This document shows positions 37,113 to 49,703 of a stretch of 64,000 nt of DNA, one piece after another. The stretch's first letter is position 1. Every line of letters begins with the position of its first letter. The notes below the pieces were generated by a model. It saw only the letters and a program-made list of their open reading frames with translations, was not told the origin of the DNA and did not search any database. This DNA is from Melieria omissa (Eukaryota; Arthropoda; Insecta; Diptera; Ulidiidae): the NCBI GenBank assembly GCA_963971225.1, contig OZ020269.1, forward strand, positions 80,204,450 to 80,268,449. The letters are read 5' to 3'. The position numbers and the translations under genes are program-made.

Positions 37113-37610
37113 ATTCGTTCCATAGACAAAATTAAAAAACTGTTAAGTCTCAGAAATTAACGATTTTGATGTCATTCGAAAAGTAGAACTCCAACTAAGA
37201 AAACCCCAAAACATCTGTGCAAAAAATTAATTAGTGTGTGTGAAAAAACTGCCCGAAGTCGAAACTTTTTTCACAAACAAATTTGACCACATGTTTTCTG
37301 CTTTTTAGTCTAAAAAAAATCTTACATGGTTAGCAAGAAGTCTCTAAAATTTTCAATTTCGATTAATTTTTAATGTGGGCGTTTCCACTCATAATGTTTT
37401 CACAAAATTTTTGAAGCTAAGGTTTCTGCTTCTCATTTAATTTAAAATCTTTTTTAAATTTAAAAACATGAAAATTGCCAAAACTTTGAGGAAAATATTT
37501 AAAAGTAAAAGTATGTTCCTGGATTTATTTTATTTTAAGAAGCATTCTTTCTTTGTCAAATAATGTAATTGCATCCTCCGATATCTTCCGATCTGAGAAA
37601 ATAATTCAAT
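37113..37610 (+). repeat. Dispersed repeat, copy 2 (about 500 bp)
   Basis: Second copy of the repeat at 5112-5600, same strand and same order of landmarks, with substitutions and small indels spread throughout. The two copies are about 32 kb apart. Confidence 0.75.
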
Positions 37611-37939
37611 TTGTAAAGTGTGTAATGTAAAATGTAAAATGAAGATTTCAATTCAGCAGACCATAAACAAAATTGATAAATAACAGACCACTCCTTCTAA
37701 TTTTGTCCCGCGGCTGTGTGAAGTCGAATCACTGTGCGGGCCTGAGCTCTGCACTCGTCTCTGTTATGATGAGATGCCGCTCAGCAGGGGGCCATAAATT
37801 TGTTTGTCTACCGCGATATGGGACTACTCAAAGGACGCTACAAGTAAGAAACGCCAACGGAATTGTTGGTATTGTGGTGCAGCGATTTCTCAATGTGCCG
37901 AAGTATTTGTGCGTGTGCTTCACATATATATGTACACAC

Positions 37940-38704
37940 TAGGCATCGCAATCCCGAGATCCCGGAAATTTTCCAGTCCCGAAATTCCTGGGATTCAAAC
38001 TCTCTAATCCCGTGATTTTGAGGTTTGCATTTAAATGGAATGGCTGACTTGTAATACTTTATTAAAAAAATGTTGGAAAGTTCCAAACGATGTTTCTCTT
38101 CAGCAGGGTTTATTTGCAATAAATTTTGCTCTAAATTTGAGGAGAAAAACACTTAATGTCTTAGGATTTTAAGATCTCAGTTTTAATTTAATCAAATAAT
38201 AAAAATAAGACTAAAAGTACAAACAAATGCACTATTTTATTTTTTATCAAATATGCATATATTTATGCACTTTAGGAATGATATACATATGTTACTAATC
38301 AATAAGTATGTTTAAGTGTTATTTATGGATAAAACGAAATGTTATCAAACTGAAATTAAAAGTTAAAGGAAAATGTTCAAAATGTAACAAAATGTGATTA
38401 AGCACAAGATAAAAAATCATGAAATTATCCCAAATATGATTAAAGGGTGTCCATTTTTATGGAAAACTAACAGACCCGTCTCGCACAACATTTGAATTAA
38501 TTGAAATATAACACCACCTGTTGTGGTCCAAACCTGAACTGTTTGAGTGTGATGCCGTACCACACATACATCCACTTTCTTTTATATATAGACATATATA
38601 GATATAGATTTATGATAAACATGTATTTATGCAATTTGGGAAAATCGTTTTATTTTAAAAATTTGTTCCCGGGATTGCAAAATGGCCAAAAATAACGAGC
38701 CCTG
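37940..38704. mobile_element. Non-autonomous hAT-type element, 765 bp
   Basis: Flanking 8 bp GTACACAC (37932-37939) and GTACCCAC (38705-38712) agree except at one base. The element begins TAGGCATCGCAATCCCG and ends with GGGATTGC..CGAGCCCTG, so that AATCCCG and its complement form an inverted pair close to the ends. TAGG/CAGG ends and an 8 bp duplication are the hAT pattern. It has no transposase frame. Confidence 0.6.
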
Positions 38705-38712
38705 GTACCCAC

Positions 38713-41700
38713 ATACATGTTCTTTGCGATGGGATGTCAGTTCGCCCATGCGGATACGGATGCGAAAAATTATTGCAAGAAGAAGTGAAGTCGAATTTTA
38801 AATGTGGGGCGGATGTGGATATATTTATCCCTCGTACTTTGAGGTGCTAAAATGCAAATAATTATTCATTTCAGTACTTTGCCTTCGTAATTTTATTAAT
38901 ACATTGTTTTTCACTACGATTCTACAATTCAGGGAGTGATTGGTCCGTGTGCCCTTCCAACAAATATTTCCGATCGCGTTGATGCAACTGCAACTATTTG
39001 CTCATTTGTTAAATAATTACGTGTGTATCACCATAGGTAAGACTGAAAAATTATGATTTTACTAAAATTTGAAAAATGAAAGGGTTGTCACGCGCTTTGA
39101 AGCAATTTCTTTTCTGAACGAAATCGCTATTAAAATAGACACAAATTTAAATGGCGAATATGCTGCATTTAAGATATTCCAATTTATCAAAACACTTTCC
39201 CACGTTGCCACCCACGCGACTGGCTGTGCTACACCTCGCTAACATTTAACAGGGCGTTTTGGTCATTTGTTTTGGTTTCAGTTTTCCTCGGCGCGCTTTA
39301 CAGCCTTTGTTGCGCCGGTTGGTGCTCTTGTCGCCAATGTGAAGAAAGTTGGGTAACCTTAGCATTAAAACTGCAAGGCCTATGAATTCAGCAACGAACG
39401 CACTTTTAAAAGCTGACATCGAACGTTGAGGGTAGTCAACAGTAAAGATTAAGAGTAAAGTCAAGTTTAAGCTGCTTAACTGCCGGTATGAATTTCAAAA
39501 TCACCGGCAGACGCGAAAATCAGCAACGAGGCGACCAAATTTGACGGCGCTGCAATCAAACGTTTTTCTCCATCGCCGTAATGGCACTTTCTCTTTCCAC
39601 GACAATTATGCGATCGCGCCACTTGATTGCCGCCTGTGACCCAGTTCACGCTAACCCCGCGAAACGCAAATCAGATTCGGTTTCTACCTTTTCCCCGGCC
39701 GCGCAAGTCCTGCTCAAGCACCACCCCCTGTTGCCTTCATTGCGAACAACGCTTCTCTACCCAATGTTTGCTGTTTCCGCTGCCACAGGCGACAATGGCG
39801 ACTGCACGTCTTCACCTAATTATGCCAATTGCTCCCGTTTCTGCGATTGCAACAGTTTCACTTAATTTCGTGAGCGCCGACGCGCGCTCCAAAGGAAAAC
39901 AGCTGCGCCCGCTACTTACTACGGCAGCCGGCAAAGTGCTCGCGCCATTTTACGTTTATTTGCGAAGCGACGGTACCGCGTCCCCGTCGGTCGTGCTGCC
40001 TAGACTTTTGGACCGGTTGCTACCGCTGCCCCACTGTTTCTAAGCAAATATTTGGAGAACCCTCTGTGCAATTGCGTTGCGCACATATTTGTATACGCAC
40101 ATGCGTGCACATGGAAATATTTATGTATGTCCACGTGTGCATGTACGCAGGACAAGAAACAGCGTAAAGCAAAGGGAAGGCGAGTAAGCAGAGTAAAAAT
40201 AAAATGCGAGCGGCAGTGATAGCAGCAGGAACACTATGTTAGTATGCGTGTGCCCCTGCGTGTAGATGTATGTGTGGCTCAGAGAAAAGGCGCTTTCTTT
40301 TTTTAAACCACCAACTAGACACATATAGGGCACAACTGAAGCTTACCAAGAAATACCACATTTAAAAGCAGGACCTTCCAGTACTCGTCCAGGTGTTGGA
40401 TTGCGCAGCGGGCTATTCGATATATGTAGGTCTGAAGTAAAGTTTAAATAATGTATTTTATTGCTATTGGCAAATTTTTCAGCAAAACTAGCGTAAAAAC
40501 ATTAGCGAAACATCGGTTTCGACCCGCTGGCTAAATATGGGGTTCTATCTAAAAAGTCGGGTTCGAATTTGACAATTTTGTCATTTAGTAATTGTGTTTT
40601 GCCCGTTAAAATTTGTTAGTGAGATGTTGATTTGAAACATTTCATGTGCTGAAACATTTCAGATTTTAAATAAAAGTATTTCCATGATACAAAAAATAAA
40701 GGTAGAACCGCTGTCAAAGTTTTTGATACTTAACGTTCTAATTGTCGTTCTTCTTATTTGTAAGAAGTTTGAGTCGGTGAAAGTATAAAAATTTGTATGT
40801 GCATTCAGCAGCAAATAATACATTACAGTAATAAAAAATGTTCAAGAGATTTTCTAACAACGGTAGCACATTTTCAAAGAAGAATGCCAAAAAAGATTTA
40901 GTGTCAGATGCTCAAGACGGTGGCTGAGAAGAAACATTAGCTCACCCTTTATGTTTTTTTACCATGCTTCTACCTGGAATTATTTAACAGCTTAACTCGA
41001 TTTACATACTATATCTGTATCTCCATATAAAGAGTCTTAAGCCATGGTTGATACCGACAAATTTTAATTTATAAAATATAAATGAACAAACGAAGTTTTT
41101 GCGATACGCCAGAAACAACAATAGTAATTGTGAGTATCTCTTTTATTTATAGAGTCTGTGGGAAACTTGATGTCAAGGGCAAGGTTGTTTGGCAAGGCTG
41201 TACCCTATAGAGCACATATACATATCTACATATACTCGACTGTACATATGTATATACTCGAACAACTCTTATTATGCGTGCAAAAAGTCGACAAACGAAT
41301 TTATGAGGCGATCAATGGCACAGGTGACATGAGGCAGGCGCGCAGGCACACACCCACCTTTGAATCCGCGTGCGCGTAGAATGACACGACATGTACATAC
41401 ACACATTCCGCAGTGCGCAGCTCGCATTTCCGCGCAAACACTTCAATTCAATTATTATGTTGATTGGGACTTGGCTGCCATTGCCACTGTCGCAGCCGCC
41501 GTCGACGTCACCGCCGCAGCAGATGATTGCACCGCATCGGCAGCAACGGCAGCCGGAGCCACAGCGTCAAGCGTTTTTGTGTCGGTCTCATTCGTGCTGT
41601 GTGTCAATGGAATGGCGCGTCCTGCAGTGTGCACACACAAAGTGCAAACGCACACGTACGCCTGGCAACCGCAGCGGTATTAGCGGAATTTCAGGTCATG

Positions 41701-44689
41701 GCCAATGGTCTCAAACGCCGCACTTGATTGAACTCATTCGCTTCCGTGCACGCACACTGCCGCGCTTCAAGGTGAGTTTGGGTGCGGGTCCGCAGTCAGT
41801 AAAATTGTTGCTACAAGCGTTGTTGCGGTCGTTGCAAAATTACCCAAAAGCGGCATAAAGAAATCGCCGACGCAGACTTTATCCATGTTATTATCGTAGT
41901 TGTTGTTGTAAGATAGGACAAATCAGTAAAATCGTCAAGGAATTGACCACATTACCGGCTGATTGTGTGCTTGTGGCTGCAAGCAGCCTAAAAGTGGGCT
42001 ACATTATTTTTATGTTACGGCGAATCGCAAAAAAGGGGCAGCACAACCAACTCGACCGCTTGTTTCTGCTCATGTTTACTCATTATTTATTCAGCCGCCA
42101 GTCACCTCACGTCCTGCACCGCTCCCGCCTTGCCCCACCACATACAAGTGTATGTGGTATGCCCGAACATTCTACACACATATTTGGGCGTGCTGGCGTA
42201 GAAATTTGTTTCGCTGCCTTGTTGTTTGGTTTTGTTTTGCTTTGTTTAGCTGTTTTCTGGCTGTATGTGTTGGAGGGGGGTTCTTTCTCCGATTTCGTAA
42301 GAACTCGACGAGCTCGCATCAAGCCGCCACACGCACACAGACTCAGTGGCGTTTGCACTCACGTCATGCACGTACGTGCTGTTATTTTCCCCAAAAATTC
42401 GCTTCATGGCCTAAAAATTCACTACAGTTGCTCTCCAAACCAGAAACGAAAGTACAAAACGAAAATTCCAAATAACAAAAACAGCAACGCACAGCAGCAA
42501 CGAAAACATTACAGAAACAAAAACATTGAATAACATTGAAAAACAATAACAATTCAATCAATGGACGCCAATTTACTATCACATGGCGTCCTTTGTAAGT
42601 GCAAGTGAGGGTGTTTGTGTGCCCGTGTTTTGCTCGCATCTTTTGCAGTCCACCAAAGCGGCTCTCGCTATCCCATTGTACCGTTTCAATTTCGCCGCTC
42701 TAAGCTCCGCCAAACGCAAAAGCTTTCGCAACATCTCACCTCTCTCATCCGCTCTCTGCTCTGCTGGACTTGCGCACCACGTCGACCACCTTAACCGTTT
42801 GGCGTCTTGTCCCAAATCACCCCTTCATTGCGACTCTTCCTCGGGCTCGTGAAGTTTGTAAACAAACAATTGCCCCTCAACTGTACTCCATTCATAAAAA
42901 GCTACGACTAGCTGCTGAGCAGTGTTGCCAAGGCTGTGCAACCACTCACACATATTCAGTTGAAGGTGATCTTAAAATCCCAAACAACTATAAACCGCAT
43001 ACATAATGTGTACTTTGGAACCAATGAAAAGGTCACACATTTTGCAACAATCTCACTCGCGTTATTTACACGAATTGCTACGGAATGCTCACGTGCGAAT
43101 TATGTTAGTAAAAAGTGATCTATGTGGTCCAAACTGTTATCCGCCAAGTTGAAGCCGACAATCATACCCCAAATCTTCATAAAAAAGTCATCGAACATTA
43201 CCAACTCGGCGAGAATATCAAGAAAGGATGCCTCTAAGAAGCAAAGTCGTTTATCTCTCGAAACAACTAAGACATTAGTACATGAAGAGATACCAGAAGA
43301 CCAACCCTCTGGTTGTTCGAGGAAAATATATGAAAGTAAACCCTTTGGGATTTGTTTTTACATACGAGCACATGACTAGTTTTGTTGGTTTTATGTTGCG
43401 GTCTTACTTTTTAAGTCTTATCTTATCTTTATTACCACATGCAACTTGTGATTTAATTTATCCAATAAGTATACATTCGAAAAGCATCGGTTCTAGCGTT
43501 TAGACAAAATACACTACAGGTGTACAGCTTCCCAGACGGCTAAAGATTAAAGACAGTTCTGAGATCAAGACCATACTATGTATACGTTGCGTGCCCGCCA
43601 ACTTGTCGTTTCATAATTGCAATGCGAAGCGTTGCTGCTCGTACTCAATTCTTGGCTCATTCCTCAATTTTGCCAATTTCATTGTTTTGGGTCATCTACT
43701 GAATTTAAATATAATATTGAATACAAAAAGGAATTTTTTGCGTTCATCATTCATTGTTGGCTAACGCATACTAACACATACGTGTATGTGCAGGTTATAA
43801 ATCACACATAAATGCGGCAGTAACGATGGCCTTCTGCGCTGCCGCAAACAACTTCGAGAGTTCCCCAGAAAATGGAGAGCATAAATTCGCCGGCGCAGTA
43901 AGTGAAGCTTGAATTATGACACTCGCACGTATGTCATGTGAAGTTAAGGAAATTTATTAGTTGCATTAGCACACACACACACACACACAGCCCGACATGT
44001 GCGCTGTGGGTTGCCGCTTACTTAAAGCGCTCAATAAGTTTCGGCCATAAATGTTGCCATTTCAAAGAAGTGGCGGGCAGTGAAGAAGCTGGTTCAAAAT
44101 TCTTACGAGTGCGAGTGCGAAAGTTGAAGGTGTCTTTTGTAAGTAGCGCTGCAACACTGATCGATGCACTATTCGATTTTTAGGCAAAACTTTGTAGCAA
44201 TAAACGTGATATTCTATATGTAAGTACCTATGAAAGATAATCGTTAAATTTTAAAAATTTATGGTCAAGGTAAACAAGTAATGAAATTGGGTATTTTAAG
44301 ATCCTCAAATAGCAAAAAACAATAATATAAATTAATTATTGATTCCACTTTGATTAATACTTTAGCTCTGTGTGTGTATTTTTGTAAAGCTACCATATGC
44401 TGAATATGGATTACATTAGATATGACTTTTACATGAGTGGCATGAATTCCGGCCAAAATTAACAAAAACAATTAACAAAATTAACACACATAATTCACTA
44501 ACTCGGTCCAGACTACTATCCAAACTAAGCCACGGGAAGGCTGTGTATCCACTTGAATAAAGCACGAAACAGCGAAATATTATGGTCTTCGCCAACTCAG
44601 TGAATAGACAATTCTATATCTTTCAAATCTGCATTACTAAAGTAAATCATAGAACAACTGGACTACCAGTAGCAACAAACTTCAGTATA
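38713..44689. other. Non-coding stretch
   Basis: No host gene recognised. GC-richer islands lie at 39480-40100, 41330-41900 and 42600-42860. Two long overlapping frames at 41943-42533 and 41963-42475 occupy different frames of the same DNA, lack ATG starts or domains, and are probably chance. An AC run lies at 43969-43988. Confidence 0.45.
40784..40927 (+). other. TATA box followed by a 29-codon reading frame (weak)
   Basis: GTATAAAAA at 40783-40791 is followed by ATTCAGC, which resembles an initiator but is closer than the usual ~30 bp. An ATG then starts a 29-codon frame at 40838 (MFKRFSNNGSTFSKKNAKKD, then nine more residues and TGA at 40925-40927). The peptide is rich in Ser, Asn and Lys. 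I do not recognise it. It could be a small gene, a first exon or chance. Confidence 0.15.
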
Positions 44690-45129
44690 CAGGTCTCCCT
44701 CGCAGGCGCGGATTCAGAAAAATATTTAGAGGGGGGGTTTTAAAAAGTAATTCTTTAATATTTATAAAATGCCTCTTAATTTGTATGTAGTTTTATAGTC
44801 GATCCAAATATTTCGGGGGGTTTCAACCCCCAAAACCCGCCCTGGATCCGCCACTGCTCCCTCGTATAACACGGTGGTTACGTTCCAGGAAAATTCCGCG
44901 TTATGTGATTCGCGTTATAGAAGACTTATCTTTCATATACATTTTAGGGTTATGTTCCAATAAGCTTTTTCCAAAATAAAATAGGTACTCAATTAAAGAT
45001 GTATGTACATTCCAACTCAAAATCAAAATTCAAACTTTATTTAAAAAACATAATGAAAAAACTGTTTTTTTAAATCGCGTTACATCGAAAACGCGGTGTA
45101 GAAGTACCGCGCTATACGAGGGAGACCTG
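44690..45129. mobile_element. pogo/Tigger-like MITE, 440 bp including an insert
   Basis: TA dinucleotides flank it (44688-44689, 45130-45131). The ends are CAGGTCTCCCTCG continuing, across the insert, as TATAACACGGT, and the complement of CAGGTCTCCCTCGTATAGCG. Interior text CGCGTTATGTGATTCGCGTTAT is typical of Tigger-type MITEs. Removing the nested hAT MITE and its duplicated 8 bp leaves about 278 bp. It has no coding capacity. Confidence 0.85.
44703..44856. mobile_element. hAT MITE, 154 bp, nested
   Basis: The 8 bp CTCCCTCG is duplicated exactly on both sides (44695-44702 and 44857-44864). The ends are CAGGCGCGGATTCAG and the complement of CAGTGGCGGATCCAG. A G-run near the left and a C-run near the right are inverted counterparts. 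It is inserted 13 bp inside the left end of the Tigger-like MITE, so it is the younger of the two. Confidence 0.9.
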
Positions 45130-45339
45130 TACAAGGAAAGAAGCCCAATTTCCCCAAAAAAACAGTAGTTACCTGTCTTTCCGAATCGAATTTGGACTCA
45201 TAGAGCAGGTCAAAAACAATAATTTCCTATCTCCTGTGCCCCCCTGTGACACTTACTGCCTCTTCTGTCATTCATTTCTTGCTCCAAGTTCGTTTCTGTA
45301 CGTTCTTCGTTTGAAACAATTTATATTTTTCTTCTATCC

Positions 45340-46040
45340 GAGCTCTATTTACATAGAGCTAGAGAAAGCTCTCGTGTAGAGCGACGTCGAGTAGTGTATC
45401 TCTAAATCCACTCTATGGTAGAGTTCTCTCGCCCAAAAAACTCTACTGTGGCTACACAATTTCTGCATTGGCGCTATAGCTCTTCATCTGCTCTACGCCC
45501 TATCAAATGTGTTTAAAAGAGTTATTCGCTCTATGGAGTTAGCACTAGAAGGACAATTGCAGTTCTTTTGTATTTCTATCAACTTTTGCTTTGATTACTT
45601 CTATTTTTTATCGGTTTATGCAACTAGTGCTACAATTAGGGTTCTTCAATTACAATTAACCAAATCCGATGTGTACTTTTCGTTATATCAGCGGATGTAA
45701 CATACATATAGTCTTTGTAGGTAAGGACAACTTGCTCTGTCATGGGCTCTACGTATTGTGTCTACTGCAGACACATTTTTCTCTATGGGAGAGTCGCAGA
45801 GCTCTACTCAAAATGTATCTATACCAGTGAAATTTCTCTCCACTGTGTACATTATACCTGAACAACGGCTGATTGAGAGAGCGTACTGTGTACGTGTGCT
45901 GAGCGTACTGCTCATAAGAATAAGCTTTGCCGACCGCTGATCTATACCATCCCTACGTAGAGCGGTAGAGTAGTAGAGAGAGCGCTGTAGTGGGCACACA
46001 ACAGATAGAGTCTCTACACTCAACACTCTATCGAAGAAAC
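45340..46040. repeat. CTCTA/TAGAG-rich segment
   Basis: The pentamers CTCTA and TAGAG occur far more often here than in neighbouring DNA. They are present in both orientations, for example CTCTATGGTAGAG at about 45411-45423 and CGTAGAGCGGTAGAG at 45955-45969. No single repeat unit is clear. The segment is interrupted by a MITE at 45825-45939. Confidence 0.5.
45825..45939. mobile_element. hAT-type MITE, 115 bp
   Basis: ATCTATAC is repeated exactly on both sides (45817-45824 and 45940-45947). The right end is GCTTTGCCGACCGCTG, the complement of CAGCGGTCGGCAAAGC, a common hAT terminus. The left end starts CAGTG but matches only over the first few bases. Confidence 0.7.
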
Positions 46041-48180
46041 TATAATGAATACTTGGCTTAACACATTTTCTTTGAAGCAAGGCATTAAATAAAAAAATAA
46101 TATTCCAGTCAATCTTTTTAAATTTAAGCTTCGAAGAATTAAAAAAAAATACTTCGACTAAGATACTCGATAAACGAGAGTGAGTGGTAAACTCAGATGT
46201 GAGGGATTTTAATACAAACAATAAAACCTCCTCTCGAGAAAAAAACGAAATATCAATTATGCTCCCAGTTGCAGCTAGCATCAAACAAGGACGCTAATTG
46301 ATCCTTATTTTTATCCATACACAAATGCTTTAATAATATCTCAAAACCCCATAGGATGCAGATTAGCAGTTTACGTAAAAGCATAAGTAGGTGATGAACT
46401 TTAATGACATGAAACTGGCACAACATCGCCAAAAAGCCTAAAAGCCAAAGTCGACGGACAAATGTCGATCACAGACAAGTATATGGGTGCTATAGAATTA
46501 TCGTATGTGGATATAAACGCATGAGTATAAAATCGAGCATGAGTATAACATATAAAATAGAAACAAGAGCCGATACGAAAATCTCGGAGCATAGTATATC
46601 ACAGGTTAAAATGCTAACGCTACACTGCATAGCAATGGGATTAAATGCGCATTGAGGAAATCAGAGATATGTGAAGTGCAGAGCGTCGTCTAATGAAACG
46701 GAAAGCGAAAATAGGAGTGAAAGAAACATGTCATGCGAATGCCAACTGTCGACTAAACAAAATCGTAGTAGCGGAAAAAATATAAAAAAAAGTCCACCGA
46801 GAAGGTCGCCAAGAAATAGTACGCATTTTGGGCTCCTTATCTACGGAAGGCGAAAAGAAATTAATATTTGTATAAATGACTTAAAAATACCTATGTACAT
46901 ACACCTGCATTGCATATTGTTGTAATGTGTGCATAATATTTTTAACTCAATTATCCAAATGAAAAAGAACAAAGCCAGACCAACAACACACCAAGCGAAA
47001 AGCGACTGATTCACCGATTCTAATATCTAACATCACCAATGTGCAGAAAGGGTTAACGCTGAAAACTAAGAACATGTAAAACGGAGCTGTAACAACGGAT
47101 ATGGGGAGTTGTTGTAAACAATAAATAAATAAAACACTAACCGACAAAGTTAACTTCATAAACCACAGCCTGACTTGGCAATAATAATAACAAGGCAAGC
47201 AGCTAGATGCCGGAAAAGGCGTTCAAGCCAAATCTGCTGGCATAAATATGTGCTATCGCCGCAAACATCTAGAGTGCTGCCACAACCCCCCGCAACCATT
47301 CCGCTCCCAGTGCGCGAGCATCAACGGCACAACAGCCCGACAAACTATGCCAGCCGTACAAGCATTCGTTGGTTTCGCCACGAACTTGGAGAGTACTTAC
47401 TCAAATGCGCCCCTCGCAATTTCGGCATGAGCCTCTTTGTGCCTCGCCGTCCTCCCAATGCCATCGATAAACTTCTGCAGCCGCAACGACTTCTTCATTT
47501 CCACTGGAAAGTTTACAAACTTTATCGTTGATAATAATAAATTAATATTATCACACAAGCATGTTAAAGTTATTGTGTGTGAAAATTCGAATCTTTTCAG
47601 AGTCATCTGCCCGTTCGATCCCATTCCACTGCCGCTGTAATATGTACGCAGTCATCCTGAACTCTGGGCACTCTTAATAATGTCCGTGAAAACTGTTTAG
47701 AATTCTAAAAACTTGTATTCGAACTTGTGTGTTTATGATAATGACAAAAAGTAAAGCATTCCACCAATCTACAATAAACAGATACACCCCCCGAATACAG
47801 CAAACTGCGACTCAATCGGAAGTGATATCACTAAGAAAAAACATCGCAAGTTTTGTTTTTGTGTGACTAATAGATTTAAAGTCATATCACTAAGGTTACT
47901 TCAACAGAATCAAAGCTGCAATAATATAGGTATATCAATTAGTTTATACCTAGAAGATTATCTGTGAATCTAACTACGTGATTATTTAGTGGAAAAATGT
48001 AAACACACACGACTTAGGCAGCCATTATCAAAGAATGGGCGAAAATTGGGAAATTGTCCAGGTATAACAACCTACACTTGCACTTTTTATGAATGGAAAA
48101 ATATGGTAGGTATAACTGGTTGGCCGCGAGTAGCCACATAAAGACCCTTATTGGGTTCTCAGGGATGTCAGATGGAGATC
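45948..48180. other. Non-coding stretch
   Basis: AT-rich with no recognised gene. The minus frame at 45808-46284 runs through the MITE and its target duplications and so cannot be an ancient coding sequence. Confidence 0.45.
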
Positions 48181-48713
48181 CGTTTATGAATTATAGTAGG
48201 GATCCGTGAGAATACGAGTGTTTTTGGCAAACTTCAACAACCGCCTAGCATCGCCGCTCCTGCTGATCCGGCGAACTCGGGTGCTCCTAAAATTGCCAAG
48301 CGGTGTCTTGGCAGCGGCAGAGGACATGCTCCAATGTCTCCAGGTCATCGTCTTCCCCGCACATTCTGCAACTTTCCTGTTAATACGCCTATGACGGTAT
48401 AAGTTCCTCCACCTAGCCTCTACTTTTCTTTTTATGCGGTTTTCCAAGTGTTTATATGTAGAAAATGCGAAGTGGCATCAGCACCCTTACGATTTGCTCC
48501 ATTGAAAGGCCGACACCACTTTTGGCAATTCTGTCCACTGCCTCATTTTCCTCTACGCCTCTGTGCCCTGGCACCCAATGGATATGAAGCAGGGGCGTAG
48601 CCAAGGGGGGTTTAGGTTGTCAGAACCCCCCCCATAGCCTATAATTTGTCAACATTTTCAATCACTATGCATCGTATGTACGTTCCCACATTAGCAAAAA
48701 GGTCTTTTTATCC

Positions 48714-49672
48714 TCAAATATTTAAAAGAATAATGCAGCGATTTGCATGTTCCAAAAACATGTCTAAAGAGTAGTTTAGTTCGTCGACCGGAATGTCCTT
48801 CAGGATGTCGGTACAAGCCTTTTGGATGGTTTCTACGTTCTCAAAACGCTTTTTTTCATCGGCAAATGCATTCTTTGAAAAGATGAAATTCGCACGGTGC
48901 CACATCATGTGAAAACAAAAAAACAGTCAAAACAAGTGTCAATAGATGGGATGGCATCCTTCGATAGTCAAATGTTCAGTTAAAATGCAATAAATTTATG
49001 CTATTGAGATGCTTAACCTTCGCCTTACTAAAGATGATCCCAGGCACTTCCGCTGCTATTTTGAGTAAAACTCACAATAAATATATAATACTTAAACATT
49101 TGTTTCATACTTCAGTATTTAGTATCTTCCTCTGGCGATAGTTCTTATTTAAAAAAAAAGCCTAACTTTAATGATTTATTTTGAGACTATGGAAAATATT
49201 AGAAGATTTCTTTCCAGAGAGTTTATTGAACACATAATGAGGTACGCAAACAAAATTTATCGTGAGTTTTAATCAAAATGGTAGCGAAATCGCCTGGGAT
49301 CACCCAGATACATTTGTATAAAAAATTACAAAATTCAAGTTTAAACATGAACAAAATTTCAAAAAATATTTTTTCATGTTATTGAAAATTACCTTAAAAT
49401 TTGTGCAGATATTAAACATGAATATTAAAAAGATCACCCGGGTGGGTATAAGTAAAGCGAAGGTTAAATCCAATTTCAAGAATTTCAATGAAGATTTTGA
49501 CTTATCTTTTATGAATTACCACCCAGTTTTGATCTACGGGAATCGCGGATTCAGTTGGCTAACTCTTTGGTCATCATTTACGTTCTGACAATCGTTTTTA
49601 AATCGCTTTTACCACTTATGAACTCCACCACGGTATAAACAAACATCACCATAAACTTGGTCCATCAATTCA
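48714..49672 (-). pseudogene. mariner-type transposase relic (copy B)
   Basis: Near 49584-49672 the minus strand reads VYGDVCLYRGGVHKW and KRFKNDCQN. This corresponds to the second helix-turn-helix region of mariner N-termini (VYGDxCLSRxxVxxWxKRFKxG). At 48714-48908 it reads KKRFENVETIQKACTDILKD and then IPVDELNYSLDMFLEHANRC, the usual mariner C-terminal tail. APCEFHLF lies just upstream in another frame. The middle, with the catalytic Asp residues, is lost or replaced by the TTAA element at 49017-49463. The same relic occurs in copy A. Confidence 0.7.
49017..49463. mobile_element. TTAA-flanked MITE, 447 bp
   Basis: It lies between TTAA at 49013-49016 and 49464-49467. The ends are CCTTCGCCTTACT and the complement of CCTTCGCTTTACT. 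Inner blocks GATCCCAGGC../..GCCTGGGATC and GTAAAACTCACAATAA../..TTATCGTGAGTTTTAA extend the inverted symmetry. It has no coding frame. The target and structure suggest a piggyBac-type non-autonomous element. Confidence 0.8.
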
Positions 49673-49703
49673 AATGCTTCGGTTAAAGTTTAAACATGTT
49701 TAA

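Noticed and set aside
41943..42533. 196-codon plus-strand frame overlapping a 170-codon frame
   Set aside because: The two long frames use the same DNA in different phases, neither has a clear ATG start or domain, and the text (poly-Asn/Lys end, Cys/Phe-rich middle) looks random.
45808..46284. 158-codon minus-strand frame
   Set aside because: It crosses a 115 bp MITE and both of its target duplications, so it cannot be an old coding sequence.
49300..49588. Small frames inside 49.0-49.6 kb
   Set aside because: They lie in or across a TTAA MITE with inverted symmetry and have no coding signature.
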